This document shows, one piece after another, positions 1 to 8,415 of a stretch of DNA of 38,118 nucleotides. Below the pieces are notes generated by a model. The model made no database searches. It was not told the DNA's origin and saw nothing but the letters and a program-made list of their open reading frames with translations. The stretch's first letter is position 1. Every line of letters starts with the position of its first letter. The stretch is from Chloroflexota bacterium. GTDB taxonomy: Bacteria > Chloroflexota > Anaerolineae > Aggregatilineales > Phototrophicaceae. The position numbers and the translations under genes are program-made. The stretch lies in the NCBI GenBank assembly GCA_011523735.1, contig WTGB01000081.1, forward strand, positions 1 to 38,118, in the 5' to 3' direction.

Positions 1-40
1 GCGTAGGTCGCGTAGACACAGACCGCCGACACAGCACTTC
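1..40. repeat. Terminal direct repeat, left copy
   Basis: The first 40 bases match the last 40 bases of the window (38079-38118) in the same orientation at 38 of 40 positions, with mismatches at repeat positions 20 and 39. The shared core includes GCGTAGGTCGCGTAGACAC and GACCGCCGACACAGCAC. Because the copies are not identical, a simple circular assembly overlap is less likely than a dispersed genomic repeat at which the assembly stopped. No coding potential was seen in it. Confidence 0.8.
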
Positions 41-162
41 GAGAGGGGGAGCTGAGCTTAGCGTATGAATTGCAGTAGCGGATAAGCCCTTTAGAGGCGC
101 CGGTAGCGCGTTAAATTTCGATACAGTCCTCTGATCAATATGTCTTTTTAGATGCCCATAGA

Positions 163-190
163 TTGACTTGCGGGCGGGAAGAATTATAGA
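163..190 (+). promoter_or_regulatory. Candidate sigma-70-type promoter for the ten-repeat secreted protein
   Basis: TTGACT at 163-168 and TATAGA at 185-190 are separated by 16 bases. They lie about 85 bases upstream of the chosen GTG start at 275. The rest of 41-274 shows no other gene. This is a motif match only. Confidence 0.45.
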
Positions 191-262
191 CTGAAAATTA
201 GATGCAAGTCTCATGCAGACGGGACTAGCGCATTGCAGTCTACATTATTGATCCATTCCACC

Positions 263-268
263 AGGAGG
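263..268 (+). promoter_or_regulatory. Shine-Dalgarno site that sets the start at 275
   Basis: A perfect AGGAGG lies 6 bases before GTG 275. The upstream in-frame TTG at 233 has no such site. This favours GTG 275, which also places a clean signal peptide at the N-terminus. Confidence 0.8.
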
Positions 269-274
269 AATATC

Positions 275-3200
275 GTGCGGAAAACGTATCAACGCGCAGC
301 AACAAGTTTGAGAATTGTGTTCGCCCTGACCGTTCTCTTGCTGATGGCAATGCCATTCACGGCTGTCGGGCAAGACGCCCTGGATGACAGCGTCTTCATC
401 AGCATTCGCCATTACGATGGCGTCGATCCGGCCGACTTAGCCGAGCTTGAACGCATCACGGTCGAGGGTTTCGTGCCAATCATAAGCGGCAGCGAAGGCT
501 TCATCGCTTATTATGTTGTACACCCTGTTGATGGCACGCTGACGGCCATCAACGTTTTCGAGACTCGCGAGCAAGCATTGGCGTCCAACGAGCTGGCGGG
601 TGACTTCGTTGTCGAGAAGCTGGCGCCGCTGCTGCCCAACGCGCCGCTGATTGTCGAGGGTTCGGTCGATATCGGCTTTGTTGAGATGCTGGATGGCATG
701 GCTGATGGCGATGTAAGCAGCCTGCACGCGAGCCTTCGCATCTATGACGGATTTGAAGCAGACGATCTTAATGAGTTCGTGGCCATCGTCGAGGATGGCT
801 TCCTGCCGATCATGCGCGAGACCGATGGTTTCTTCGGCTATTACTTGATGCATGACAGCGCCGATCAATTGGCGGCCCTTAGCATCTTTGACAGCGAAGC
901 ATCGGCAATAGCCTCGAACAAGTCCGCGACCGACTTTGTCGCGGAGAACCTGACGCAGTATCTGCCGAATGATCCGTCGATCACGGCCGGGCGTGTGGCA
1001 ATCGCGGTATTGGCCGGCGTAAACGATGGCGAAAACATCATCGACGAAGACATCTTCGCAAGCATCCGGGTATACGATGATCTGGATCCGAAAGGGTTGG
1101 AGGGGCTTTACCTTCGAAATGCCGAAGAGTTCCTGGACATAATCCGCGACGATGACGGATTCATCAGTTACTACTGGCTGGATTCGGGGGAACAGGTAGT
1201 CACAATCAGCCTATATGATACTAAAGAACAAGCTACAGCTTCGAATGCAGCGGCGAGCCAACATATCGCAGATAGCTTGGTGGATGTAAAGCCAGGTCCG
1301 CCGCGTATCGTTGAGGGCTTGGTGGATATCGGCTTCATCGAAATGCTGGACGGCATGGCTGATGGCGTTGCCGGCAGCCTGTACGCCAGCGCGCGCCTCT
1401 ATGATGGCTTCGAAGCGGACGACCTGGACGAGTTCGTCGCGATCGTCGAAGACGGCTTCCTGCCCATCATGCGCGAGTCCGACGGCTTCTTCGGCTACTA
1501 CCTGATGCACGATGTCGCCGGAACGCTTGTGGCAATCAGCATCTTCGATTCCGAAGAATCAGCCTTGGCGTCCAACGCGAAAGCCGCGGACTTTGTCGCC
1601 GAAAATCTGACGGCATATTTGCCGAATAACCCGGCCATCGCCAGCGGGCAAGTCGGAATCGCGGCACTAGCCGCGGTGGACGAAGGCGCCAATCTGATCG
1701 AGGACATGATGGATGACAACGTCTTCGCCAGCATCCGCGTCTACGACGGCGTCGATCCTCAGGACATGGAGACGATCATCCAGCTCACCGCCGAGGGCTT
1801 CTTGCCCATCATGCGCGGCAGCGATGGTTTCGTCGCGTATTTCCTGCTGCCAGAAGGCGATAATCTGGCCGCGATTAGCGCCTTCGAGACCGCGGAACAG
1901 GCGACGGCTTCCAACGAGCAGGCGCGCGAATTCGTCGTTGAAAACCTGGCGCCGCTGCTGCCCAATGCGCCAATGGTCGTGCAAGGACCCATGGATACTC
2001 GCAACTTCGCCCGGCTTGACGACATGACGATGGTCGATGAGGTTACTTCGCTCTATGCCAGCCTGCGCGTTTATGTCGAGGTCGATCTGACACAGCGCGC
2101 GGAAACCACCGCGCTCGTCAATAGTATTTTCCTGCCGTCACAACAGGAGACGGAAGGCTTTTGGGGCTACGTTCGCATGCACGACGGCGAAAGCCGGTCG
2201 GCTGCGCTGAGCATCTATGACAGCGAGGAAAATGCCCTGGCAGCCAACGAATTGGCGGCGGCATTTGTGGCGGAATACCTGACGGATCGCCCGGATCAGG
2301 TCCCGCTGAGGGTCAGCGGCCGCCTCGGCATCGCAGCGCTGGCAGACCTTAACGAGGGCGCAAACCTGATCGAGGACATGATGCATGACAGCGTCTTCGC
2401 CAGCATCCGCGTCTATGACGGCGTCGATCCGGGCGATCAGGCTGAGATCGCGCGCCAAATCAGCGAGCGCTTAGCCGTTATTCGCGGGAGGGATGGTTTT
2501 GCGGGCTACTATCTGCTGCCGGCCGGCGATATGCTGGCGGTGATCAGCCTGTTCCAAACGGCTGAGCAGGCTTCGACCTCAAGCGAAGCGGCGCGTGAAT
2601 TTGTGGCTGAGAACCTGGCGCCGCTGCTGCCCAACCCGCCACTGGTCGTCGAGGGTACGGTTGAGGTGAGCACGCAACTTATGTTTAACGTGGTTGACCC
2701 CGGCGATCTTAGCATGCCGCTTTATGCTGCCTTGGTCAGCTACGACGGCTTCGACATGGCGCGTCTGGATGAGGCGGCCGCCTTGGTCGACTCCCACCTG
2801 GTGCCAGCCCTGATCGATCAAGCCGGTCTCTTCAGTTATCATGCCGGCGCGGACGGCGTCGACAGAACTTTCGCCCTGCGCGTTTTTGGCTCGGAAGCTC
2901 AATTGCAGCGTTCAAACGAGATCGCGGCCGAATTCGTCGCCAAACATATGGCTGACTGGTTGCCCGAAGATCCGCTAGTAGTGGAGGGACGCCTGGGCGT
3001 AGCATCGATACAGGCAATCCTGGAAGGCGTGAACCTGGCACAGTACGGCGCCGACGAGGCCCGCGTCTTCGCCAGCGTCCGCCTTTACGACGGCATCGAC
3101 CCGATGGACATGGATACCATCGTCCAGCTCACGGCCGAAGGCTTCTTGCCGATCATCCGCGAGAGCGACGGTTTTGTCGGCTATTACTTCCTGCCGGCCG

Positions 3201-3721
3201 GCGATATGCTGGCGACGGTCAGCTTGTTCGATTCAGCCGAGCAGGCAGCAGCCTCCAACGACGCGGCGCGGGCCTTCATCGTCGAAAACCTGGCGCCGCT
3301 GCTGCCTAATGCGCCGCAGATCTTCGAAGGTCCCTTGTCGGTCAACCACGTCGCCGCGCTGAGCGATGGGGATGAGTATGCTGAAGTTGACGAGCTACAC
3401 GCCAGCATACGCTTCTATGAAGGCTTCGACTTGAGGCATTTTGATGAAGCGAATGACCTGGCTATAGCGCACTTGCTGCCGGCGCTGGAAGAATTGGGTG
3501 GTTTATTCGCGCAATTCGCATTCAATGACGGCGAGGACACGGTCGTAGGCATCAGTATTTTCGAGAGCGAAGAAGCGGCATTGGCAGCCAACGACGCTGG
3601 CAAAGCCTTCACCATTGAATATCTTGCGGATTGGGCGCCGAACCCGCCGACTGGAGTTGCGGGCAGGCTTGCGATAGCGACGCAGGCGGAGATCAACATG
3701 GGGGAAAATCTGGTCGGGTAG
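275..3721 (+). CDS. Secreted protein of ten tandem dimeric alpha/beta-barrel-like repeats
   Basis: The product is 1148 aa from GTG 275. Residues 2-32 form a signal peptide: basic start, hydrophobic core ALTVLLLMAM, probable cleavage after AVG. The rest is ten units of 109-115 aa starting near residues 40, 150, 260, 369, 483, 593, 707, 816, 931 and 1041. Odd units open with VFASIRVYDGVDP-like sequence and even units with LYASLRxYDGF-like sequence, so the protein is five A/B pairs. Within each unit a beta strand, a helix, a GF(F/V)(G/A)Y strand, a (A/V)ISIFDSxEQA strand-turn-helix and a FVxEL/NLAPLLP segment recall ABM/NIPSNAP-like ferredoxin folds. I infer that pairs of units mimic the usual dimer. 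No catalytic residue can be assigned. It probably acts outside the cytoplasmic membrane. It stands alone, with its own promoter and terminator. Function unknown; the family assignment is tentative, but the repeat architecture is clear. Confidence 0.88.
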   Translation: MRKTYQRAATSLRIVFALTVLLLMAMPFTAVGQDALDDSVFISIRHYDGVDPADLAELERITVEGFVPIISGSEGFIAYYVVHPVDGTLTAINVFETREQALASNELAGDFVVEKLAPLLPNAPLIVEGSVDIGFVEMLDGMADGDVSSLHASLRIYDGFEADDLNEFVAIVEDGFLPIMRETDGFFGYYLMHDSADQLAALSIFDSEASAIASNKSATDFVAENLTQYLPNDPSITAGRVAIAVLAGVNDGENIIDEDIFASIRVYDDLDPKGLEGLYLRNAEEFLDIIRDDDGFISYYWLDSGEQVVTISLYDTKEQATASNAAASQHIADSLVDVKPGPPRIVEGLVDIGFIEMLDGMADGVAGSLYASARLYDGFEADDLDEFVAIVEDGFLPIMRESDGFFGYYLMHDVAGTLVAISIFDSEESALASNAKAADFVAENLTAYLPNNPAIASGQVGIAALAAVDEGANLIEDMMDDNVFASIRVYDGVDPQDMETIIQLTAEGFLPIMRGSDGFVAYFLLPEGDNLAAISAFETAEQATASNEQAREFVVENLAPLLPNAPMVVQGPMDTRNFARLDDMTMVDEVTSLYASLRVYVEVDLTQRAETTALVNSIFLPSQQETEGFWGYVRMHDGESRSAALSIYDSEENALAANELAAAFVAEYLTDRPDQVPLRVSGRLGIAALADLNEGANLIEDMMHDSVFASIRVYDGVDPGDQAEIARQISERLAVIRGRDGFAGYYLLPAGDMLAVISLFQTAEQASTSSEAAREFVAENLAPLLPNPPLVVEGTVEVSTQLMFNVVDPGDLSMPLYAALVSYDGFDMARLDEAAALVDSHLVPALIDQAGLFSYHAGADGVDRTFALRVFGSEAQLQRSNEIAAEFVAKHMADWLPEDPLVVEGRLGVASIQAILEGVNLAQYGADEARVFASVRLYDGIDPMDMDTIVQLTAEGFLPIIRESDGFVGYYFLPAGDMLATVSLFDSAEQAAASNDAARAFIVENLAPLLPNAPQIFEGPLSVNHVAALSDGDEYAEVDELHASIRFYEGFDLRHFDEANDLAIAHLLPALEELGGLFAQFAFNDGEDTVVGISIFESEEAALAANDAGKAFTIEYLADWAPNPPTGVAGRLAIATQAEINMGENLVG

Positions 3722-3740
3722 TTGAGCGAGTCAGAAGAGA

Positions 3741-3770
3741 GAGCGTGCCGGGTGGCGCGCTCTTTATTTT
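3741..3770 (+). terminator. Rho-independent terminator after the ten-repeat gene
   Basis: GAGCGTGCC (3741-3749) and GGCGCGCTC (3754-3762) pair around a GGGT loop, with one T-G wobble. The stem is followed by TTTATTTT. It lies 20 bases after the stop codon and ends before the convergent fic gene. Confidence 0.8.
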
Positions 3771-3787
3771 CTTGGCGATGTCTAGTT

Positions 3788-4984
3788 CTATTCCGCCCTC
3801 ACGTTGGCGAAAAAGCCCATCAAGATATCAGTGTTTGGCTTGTAGCCTGTTCCATCATGAATCAGCAACTCCATATCGACCAAGGCATTAAGATCTCTCT
3901 GAATCATGCGCTTGTTCCTTTCAGCATAGGCGTGATAGAGCGCTGGTGATACGTCTCTAATCTGGTTCTTATTGACCGCTTCGTCGAATCTGTGAATTGT
4001 CAAATCCAGAACCAATCGTTTCTGCCGCTGACGTGCCGCTGACAGGTTTTCCGAAAACCTTTTGCGAAACTCAGCATGAATGACATCGTGCCATATGATT
4101 CGTAACTGCATGCCGTGGACAATCTCAAATTGTTCATCCAACTCGTCCTTGAATCCTTGCAGCGCATAACCAATAAAACCGAGTATGTTGCTTGTCTCTG
4201 GATAAGATCCGTCTTGATATTCACCATGCGAAGCCTGCAGACGCGAATAATACTGATCACGGGTCTTATTGTAGAAATTGCTCAGCAAATGAGCAGCGGC
4301 ATCTGGAACTCCCGCCCGCAACAATATTACAAACTCTATGAGTCTAGTCATCCGTCCATTGCCGTCGCCGTAGGGATGAATCCAGGCGAAGTAGACGTGA
4401 GCCACCATAGCTTTAATGATTTGACTAGCTATTACATATCCGTCAGGCGCTGGCATTTCTTGATTGAGCCAGTCGCAATATTTGCCAACAAGCTGCGGGC
4501 AATCTCCGGGAGGCGCAGCGAGATAGCGCCCTACCATGACCCTATGTGTACGCAGCTCGCCAATAATAACGTTATCTGCGAGGCTGTCGTCCAGATTGCT
4601 CAGTATGATCGCATGGTAACTGTTGAGCAATTCCAAAGTAAACGGCGTGCTAGACCCACCTAACTGTGTCTTACCAACAATATTGAACGCTTCAACCATA
4701 TTATCGATCTGCTGCTGCTGATACTCGCGAGAGGGCGGAGCTTGCATTTTCCCTTCGATAATTCTTTCGACTTCTTCTTCAGAGAAGGAATTGCCTTCAA
4801 TTGCCGTGGTACTGTGTACACCCTTTGTGAGATACATACGACGCAACAGGCTGCTTTCATCGCGCGGTATAGGCAGCCTCTTGATATGGTCAATTCTTGC
4901 CTGAATTTCGCCCAATAGAAGCCAAACGCGAGCCGGAAACTCACCAAGGTCTGGCGGAAATTTTATGAAAGGATGGGTAGTCAT
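3788..4984 (-). CDS. Fic domain protein (probable AMPylator, class II, self-inhibited)
   Basis: The product is 398 aa. The Fic core motif HPYGDGNGRMTR is at residues 203-214: H203 is the catalytic base, D207 the metal ligand, and the GNGR loop binds phosphates. An inhibitory helix motif of the (S/T)xxxE(G/N) type, TTAIEG, is at residues 59-64 with E63 as the expected arginine-blocking glutamate. Its position N-terminal to the Fic core makes this a class II Fic protein. The C-terminus (about 318-390) looks like a winged helix, as in many Fic/DUF4172-type proteins. Fic enzymes usually transfer AMP from ATP to hydroxyl side chains of proteins; the target here is unknown. No separate antitoxin gene is adjacent, in line with inhibition in cis. 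A promoter with a palindromic operator lies upstream (5049-5091). Confidence 0.92.
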   Translation of the reverse strand: MTTHPFIKFPPDLGEFPARVWLLLGEIQARIDHIKRLPIPRDESSLLRRMYLTKGVHSTTAIEGNSFSEEEVERIIEGKMQAPPSREYQQQQIDNMVEAFNIVGKTQLGGSSTPFTLELLNSYHAIILSNLDDSLADNVIIGELRTHRVMVGRYLAAPPGDCPQLVGKYCDWLNQEMPAPDGYVIASQIIKAMVAHVYFAWIHPYGDGNGRMTRLIEFVILLRAGVPDAAAHLLSNFYNKTRDQYYSRLQASHGEYQDGSYPETSNILGFIGYALQGFKDELDEQFEIVHGMQLRIIWHDVIHAEFRKRFSENLSAARQRQKRLVLDLTIHRFDEAVNKNQIRDVSPALYHAYAERNKRMIQRDLNALVDMELLIHDGTGYKPNTDILMGFFANVRAE

Positions 4985-5048
4985 TCTGAGAATATCCTAA
5001 GTTTACTGTCCGGGCATTTGTCCCAAAGGATGTCCACTAGACATAGCA

Positions 5049-5091
5049 GTTATACTAAGAAGATAAACACCTTGTCAAGTCGTACGACAAG
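5049..5091 (-). promoter_or_regulatory. fic promoter with overlapping palindromic operator
   Basis: On the minus strand a consensus -35 TTGACA (plus-strand 5073-5078) is followed after 18 bases by -10 TATAAC (5049-5054), about 60 bases upstream of the fic ATG. Overlapping the -35 are inverted arms CTTGTC (5071-5076) and GACAAG (5086-5091), with a perfect 10-bp palindrome GTCGTACGAC at 5079-5088. A dimeric repressor bound here would block the -35. The Fic C-terminal winged helix is a possible but unproven ligand. Confidence 0.6.
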
Positions 5092-5166
5092 ATAATTTTC
5101 AACAAATGACATTGATTCAGACAGAATATTCGGCTTATGTTGTCATGAAGTCTGTACAAGCATTTG

Positions 5167-6360
5167 TCACACAAATGCGTTCAGACCGGTCAACTCCCGC
5201 CCGACAAGGAGCAGGTTGACCTCGTTCGTGCCTTCGTAGGTGTAGATGATTTCGGCATCGAGCATGAGGCGGGCGATGTGGTTGTCGATGACGATGCCGT
5301 TGCCGCCGAGGCATTCCCGCGCCAATTGCGTGACATAGCGCGCCTTGCGGGCATTGTTGTACTTCGCCAGCGAGACTGTGCCTTCGCTGAGCAAGCCACG
5401 GCTAATGAGATGCGAGAGCTGCAGGCAGAGCGTCTGCATCAGGGTGACTTCGGTAGCCATCTCGACGAGTTTGTGCTGAATCAACTGGAAGCCGGCGATG
5501 GGCTTGCCGAATTGCTCGCGTTCCTTGGTGTATTTCAGCGCCAGTTCGAAAGCGCCAGCCGCCACGCCGGCCGCTTCCCAGGCGACGCCGTAACGCCCGA
5601 CCCCGAGCACCCGCGCCATATCACGAAAGCGATTCACGTAAGCCAGGCGGTTTTCGGCGGGGACGTAGACATTGTCCAGCGTGATATCGGCATTGAGCAC
5701 GGCGCGCTTGCCAACCTTGCCCCAAATGTCATTGATGGCGACGCCGTCGGTCTGGTTCGGATCCTCAATGACATAACCGCCGAATTCGCCGCTAGTTTCA
5801 TCGCGCGCCCAGACGATGAGGATATCGGCTATCGAGGCATTGCCGATCCAGCGTTTGGCGCCGTTTAGGATGTAGCCGTCGCCGTCTTTGCGGACGCGGG
5901 TTTTTACTTGGGCGGCGTTCGAGCCGACATCGGGTTCGGTCAGGGCAAAAGCGCCGATCTTCTCCAGCTTGACCATCGCAGGCAGCCAGCGCGCCTTCTG
6001 CTCTTCGTCGCCAAGCAGGCCGATCGAACCCATTGCCAAGCCGGAGTGCACGCCATAGAAGGTGCTGATGCTGCCATCGCCCTTGCCCAATTCGTACATC
6101 ACCAGACCCATCTCAACGAAGTCTAAGCCGGCGGCGCCATGCTCGAAGAGGGGACCGCCAATGATGGGCAGGTGGACCATTTTGCGCGCGATCTCCCAGG
6201 GGAATTCAGCGCGTTCCCAATAGGGGTTGATCTTCGGCAGCACTTCCATATCGACGAAGTCGCGGATATCAGCCCGCAGCGCTTTTTGCTTGTCGGTGAG
6301 GTGCATATCGCAGTTGTAGAAATCGAAACCGGTGTAGAGGGTTTCACGTTGGTTTTCCAT
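5167..6360 (-). CDS. Acyl-CoA dehydrogenase (glutaryl-CoA dehydrogenase-like)
   Basis: The product is 397 aa, the usual size for the family. ACAD signature 1, ALTEPDVGSN, is at residues 139-148 and the FAD-binding signature around LARECLGGNGI at 347-356. YTYEGT at 373-378 supplies the catalytic base E376, in the position used by glutaryl-CoA dehydrogenases and short/medium-chain ACADs. The sequence around NGAKRWIGN and YTKEREQFGKPI is closest in style to the glutaryl-CoA/ACX4 branch. It would oxidise an acyl-CoA at the alpha-beta bond and pass electrons to ETF. An in-frame ATG at residue 19 is an alternative start. No ETF or thiolase gene is nearby, so the substrate is uncertain. Confidence 0.9.
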   Translation of the reverse strand: MENQRETLYTGFDFYNCDMHLTDKQKALRADIRDFVDMEVLPKINPYWERAEFPWEIARKMVHLPIIGGPLFEHGAAGLDFVEMGLVMYELGKGDGSISTFYGVHSGLAMGSIGLLGDEEQKARWLPAMVKLEKIGAFALTEPDVGSNAAQVKTRVRKDGDGYILNGAKRWIGNASIADILIVWARDETSGEFGGYVIEDPNQTDGVAINDIWGKVGKRAVLNADITLDNVYVPAENRLAYVNRFRDMARVLGVGRYGVAWEAAGVAAGAFELALKYTKEREQFGKPIAGFQLIQHKLVEMATEVTLMQTLCLQLSHLISRGLLSEGTVSLAKYNNARKARYVTQLARECLGGNGIVIDNHIARLMLDAEIIYTYEGTNEVNLLLVGRELTGLNAFV

Positions 6361-6484
6361 GGCAGTCAGGGTCCCAGGATAATCTAATCACTATTCGATT
6401 AAGCATAGCATTGTAGCGTTGGGGAATCAATTCGCGGGCAGGCGGAGAATCGCCGTTAATCGCATGAATGCACTTCACAAGCGT

Positions 6485-8257
6485 TTAGGGGTTCGTCAGA
6501 CAATAAGCGTCGATTTTGGGATCGTCCGGCGGCTGCTGAAGATCGTAGATGGCCACGAAGGGTCCCGGGCGCTGCAGTTGCCAGGCTTGCGCCCAAGCCT
6601 GATAGAACATATCGTCCGGCAATTCGGCGACTGGGCTATCGTGTGTCGGGCATATCGTATGGAGGAGGCGGCCATTGTCGCGGGCATAGTTGATCATTTC
6701 ATCGGTTTCGGCTCGCGCGACCTGGCTGCCCACCAGCAGATAGCGAATACCTGCGCGCCCAATGAAAGCATGGCGAGCCTCAGCGCTTTCCTCCAAGCTC
6801 TGCCAGTACATCTTATTGAAGATATCGAAACGCGGAGACGGGACCCCATCCTGCTCTGCCAACCATTGCCACTGCGTGCCGATTGAAGCCGGATAATCTT
6901 TCTTTTGTCGCTGGATCGCATCCTTGGTCGGCAGCAAAGTCGTCAACTGAAAATTGAGCAAGAGCGTTTCCGCGGGTGAGATGTACTCATTGATCCATTC
7001 CACGGCGAGCGTTCGAGTATCGGGCTGTGCCGACACCCATACAAGACGAGCGGATGTCGCTGCCAATGGCAAGATGAGCAGCATAAACGCAAGTGGCTTG
7101 ACAGGGCGCAGCTTGTAGCCCGTCCTGGCGTCAAGCCAAAGGATCAGGTCTTCAGCGAGGCAGGCGCTGGAAAATATCATAAATGGCAGGAGAACGGCGG
7201 TAATCCGCGGGAAGGCGCCTTCGAAGAGACTCCAAATGACCAGGTTCAGCAGCGGGAAGGGCAATGCGACAAGCAGCAGCCGCAAACGTCCGCGCAGCGC
7301 GATAACAAAGTATAGCAGCGAGACAGGCAGAAGCAGCGTGAGGATTGGTTGGTAGGTAGCCAGGCGCGAAACGAATTGCGGAATGTTCGCCAGGTCAAAC
7401 ATCGCCAAGGAGAAGTAGTGCGACGCGGCGCCGAGCCGAAACGCGCTGGCTGATCCGCTGATATATGCCAGAATGACGCCGCCGTATTCGCTGACAAAGC
7501 CAGGGTAGAAAGCGATGCACAGGGCGGCAAAAAGCGCAAGGCTCCCTAATGTTGAGGCGCTCAGCAATTCAGACCAATGGTATCGGTCGTCGTGAAAGGA
7601 TCTTACAGCGAGCGCCAGCAGAAAGGGGACGGTGATGAGGATGCCGCTCTGCAAGGCGCCGACGGTCAAGGCGCTCGCCACAGTTGCGGCGAGAAGCATG
7701 CGCCAGCCACCGATGCGTTCCGCTGTCAGCACCAGAAGCAGCAGCGCGACAAATGCTATCGTGGCGTAGGGAACATGCGGGCGGGGCTGCTGCCCGAATT
7801 GCGTCAGCAGCAGGCTAAAGGCGGCGTATCCGGCAGCCAGCCAACCACAATGGGAGCGGTTCAGACTGCGTTGGGCGAAGAAAATAACCGGAACCAAGAT
7901 AACTGAGATGAGGTTGAAAGCCAGCACAGCGATCAGATAGATGGCTTCGCGGTTGGTGAAGAGAAAATCACGAAATGCTGAAACCGACTCGAAGACGCCA
8001 ATGATTTGACCCAATACATAAGTCGAGCCATAGATGCCGGTGAGGTATAGGGTAAGCGTCAAGGGATATTTGCTGCCGCCGCCAGCTTCCGCCTGTTGTT
8101 GATATCCCAACAAGTTCTGGCCGAATTCCAGCGACTGCCGGACGAGTTGGGTGTCCTGAGCATAAATCGCGGACGATCGCGCGCCAATGACGCGGAAACC
8201 ATAAGCGGTGACTGTCAAGAGCAGCAAAACTGTCGCAGATATGTTTCGCAGCGGCAT
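6485..8257 (-). CDS. Multi-pass membrane protein, GT-C glycosyltransferase-like
   Basis: The product is 590 aa. About ten to eleven hydrophobic segments fill residues 1-400, beginning with a helix at 8-25. An early lumenal loop carries D35 (AQDTQL), a position like the catalytic aspartate of ArnT/PMT-type GT-C enzymes, and a KYPLTLTLY stretch recalls the KYPPL-type motif of that superfamily. The last 170 residues are soluble and would face outside. Such proteins move sugars from polyprenyl-phosphate donors onto lipids or proteins. It lies 124 bases downstream of the acyl-CoA dehydrogenase start in the opposite reading sense of flow and is probably its own unit. GT-C membership is inferred from topology and two weak motifs. 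Confidence 0.65.
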   Translation of the reverse strand: MPLRNISATVLLLLTVTAYGFRVIGARSSAIYAQDTQLVRQSLEFGQNLLGYQQQAEAGGGSKYPLTLTLYLTGIYGSTYVLGQIIGVFESVSAFRDFLFTNREAIYLIAVLAFNLISVILVPVIFFAQRSLNRSHCGWLAAGYAAFSLLLTQFGQQPRPHVPYATIAFVALLLLVLTAERIGGWRMLLAATVASALTVGALQSGILITVPFLLALAVRSFHDDRYHWSELLSASTLGSLALFAALCIAFYPGFVSEYGGVILAYISGSASAFRLGAASHYFSLAMFDLANIPQFVSRLATYQPILTLLLPVSLLYFVIALRGRLRLLLVALPFPLLNLVIWSLFEGAFPRITAVLLPFMIFSSACLAEDLILWLDARTGYKLRPVKPLAFMLLILPLAATSARLVWVSAQPDTRTLAVEWINEYISPAETLLLNFQLTTLLPTKDAIQRQKKDYPASIGTQWQWLAEQDGVPSPRFDIFNKMYWQSLEESAEARHAFIGRAGIRYLLVGSQVARAETDEMINYARDNGRLLHTICPTHDSPVAELPDDMFYQAWAQAWQLQRPGPFVAIYDLQQPPDDPKIDAYCLTNP

Positions 8258-8363
8258 TGGGCATGGCTCTCCGAATCCATAATGGCATCAGTATATCAGA
8301 TTGGCTGGCCGCGCTCGCCGAAAGCCCAGGTGTGAAGGTAGGATATTCGCGACACAATGCGTC

Positions 8364-8399
8364 TATAATAAATCGTCAGTCTGGATATTCCGCCCAGAC
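8364..8399 (+). promoter_or_regulatory. -10 element and inverted repeat ahead of the MFS gene
   Basis: A consensus TATAAT is at 8364-8369, about 47 bases before ATG 8416. No convincing -35 was found. Between the -10 and the start lies the inverted repeat GTCTGG (8379-8384) / CCAGAC (8394-8399) with a 9-base spacer, which could be an operator or a leader hairpin. Confidence 0.4.
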
Positions 8400-8415
8400 A
8401 CGAGAAGGTAGATTT

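Noticed and set aside
1..40. Window ends as proof of a circular plasmid
   Set aside because: The two end copies differ at two positions, and no replication or partition gene is present.
233..274. TTG start at 233 for the ten-repeat protein
   Set aside because: It has no ribosome site, while GTG 275 has a perfect AGGAGG at 6 bases and gives a proper signal peptide.
5164..5868. Long plus-strand open frame opposite the acyl-CoA dehydrogenase gene
   Set aside because: It is the antisense frame of a well-supported gene and shows no domain of its own; such frames are common in GC-rich DNA.
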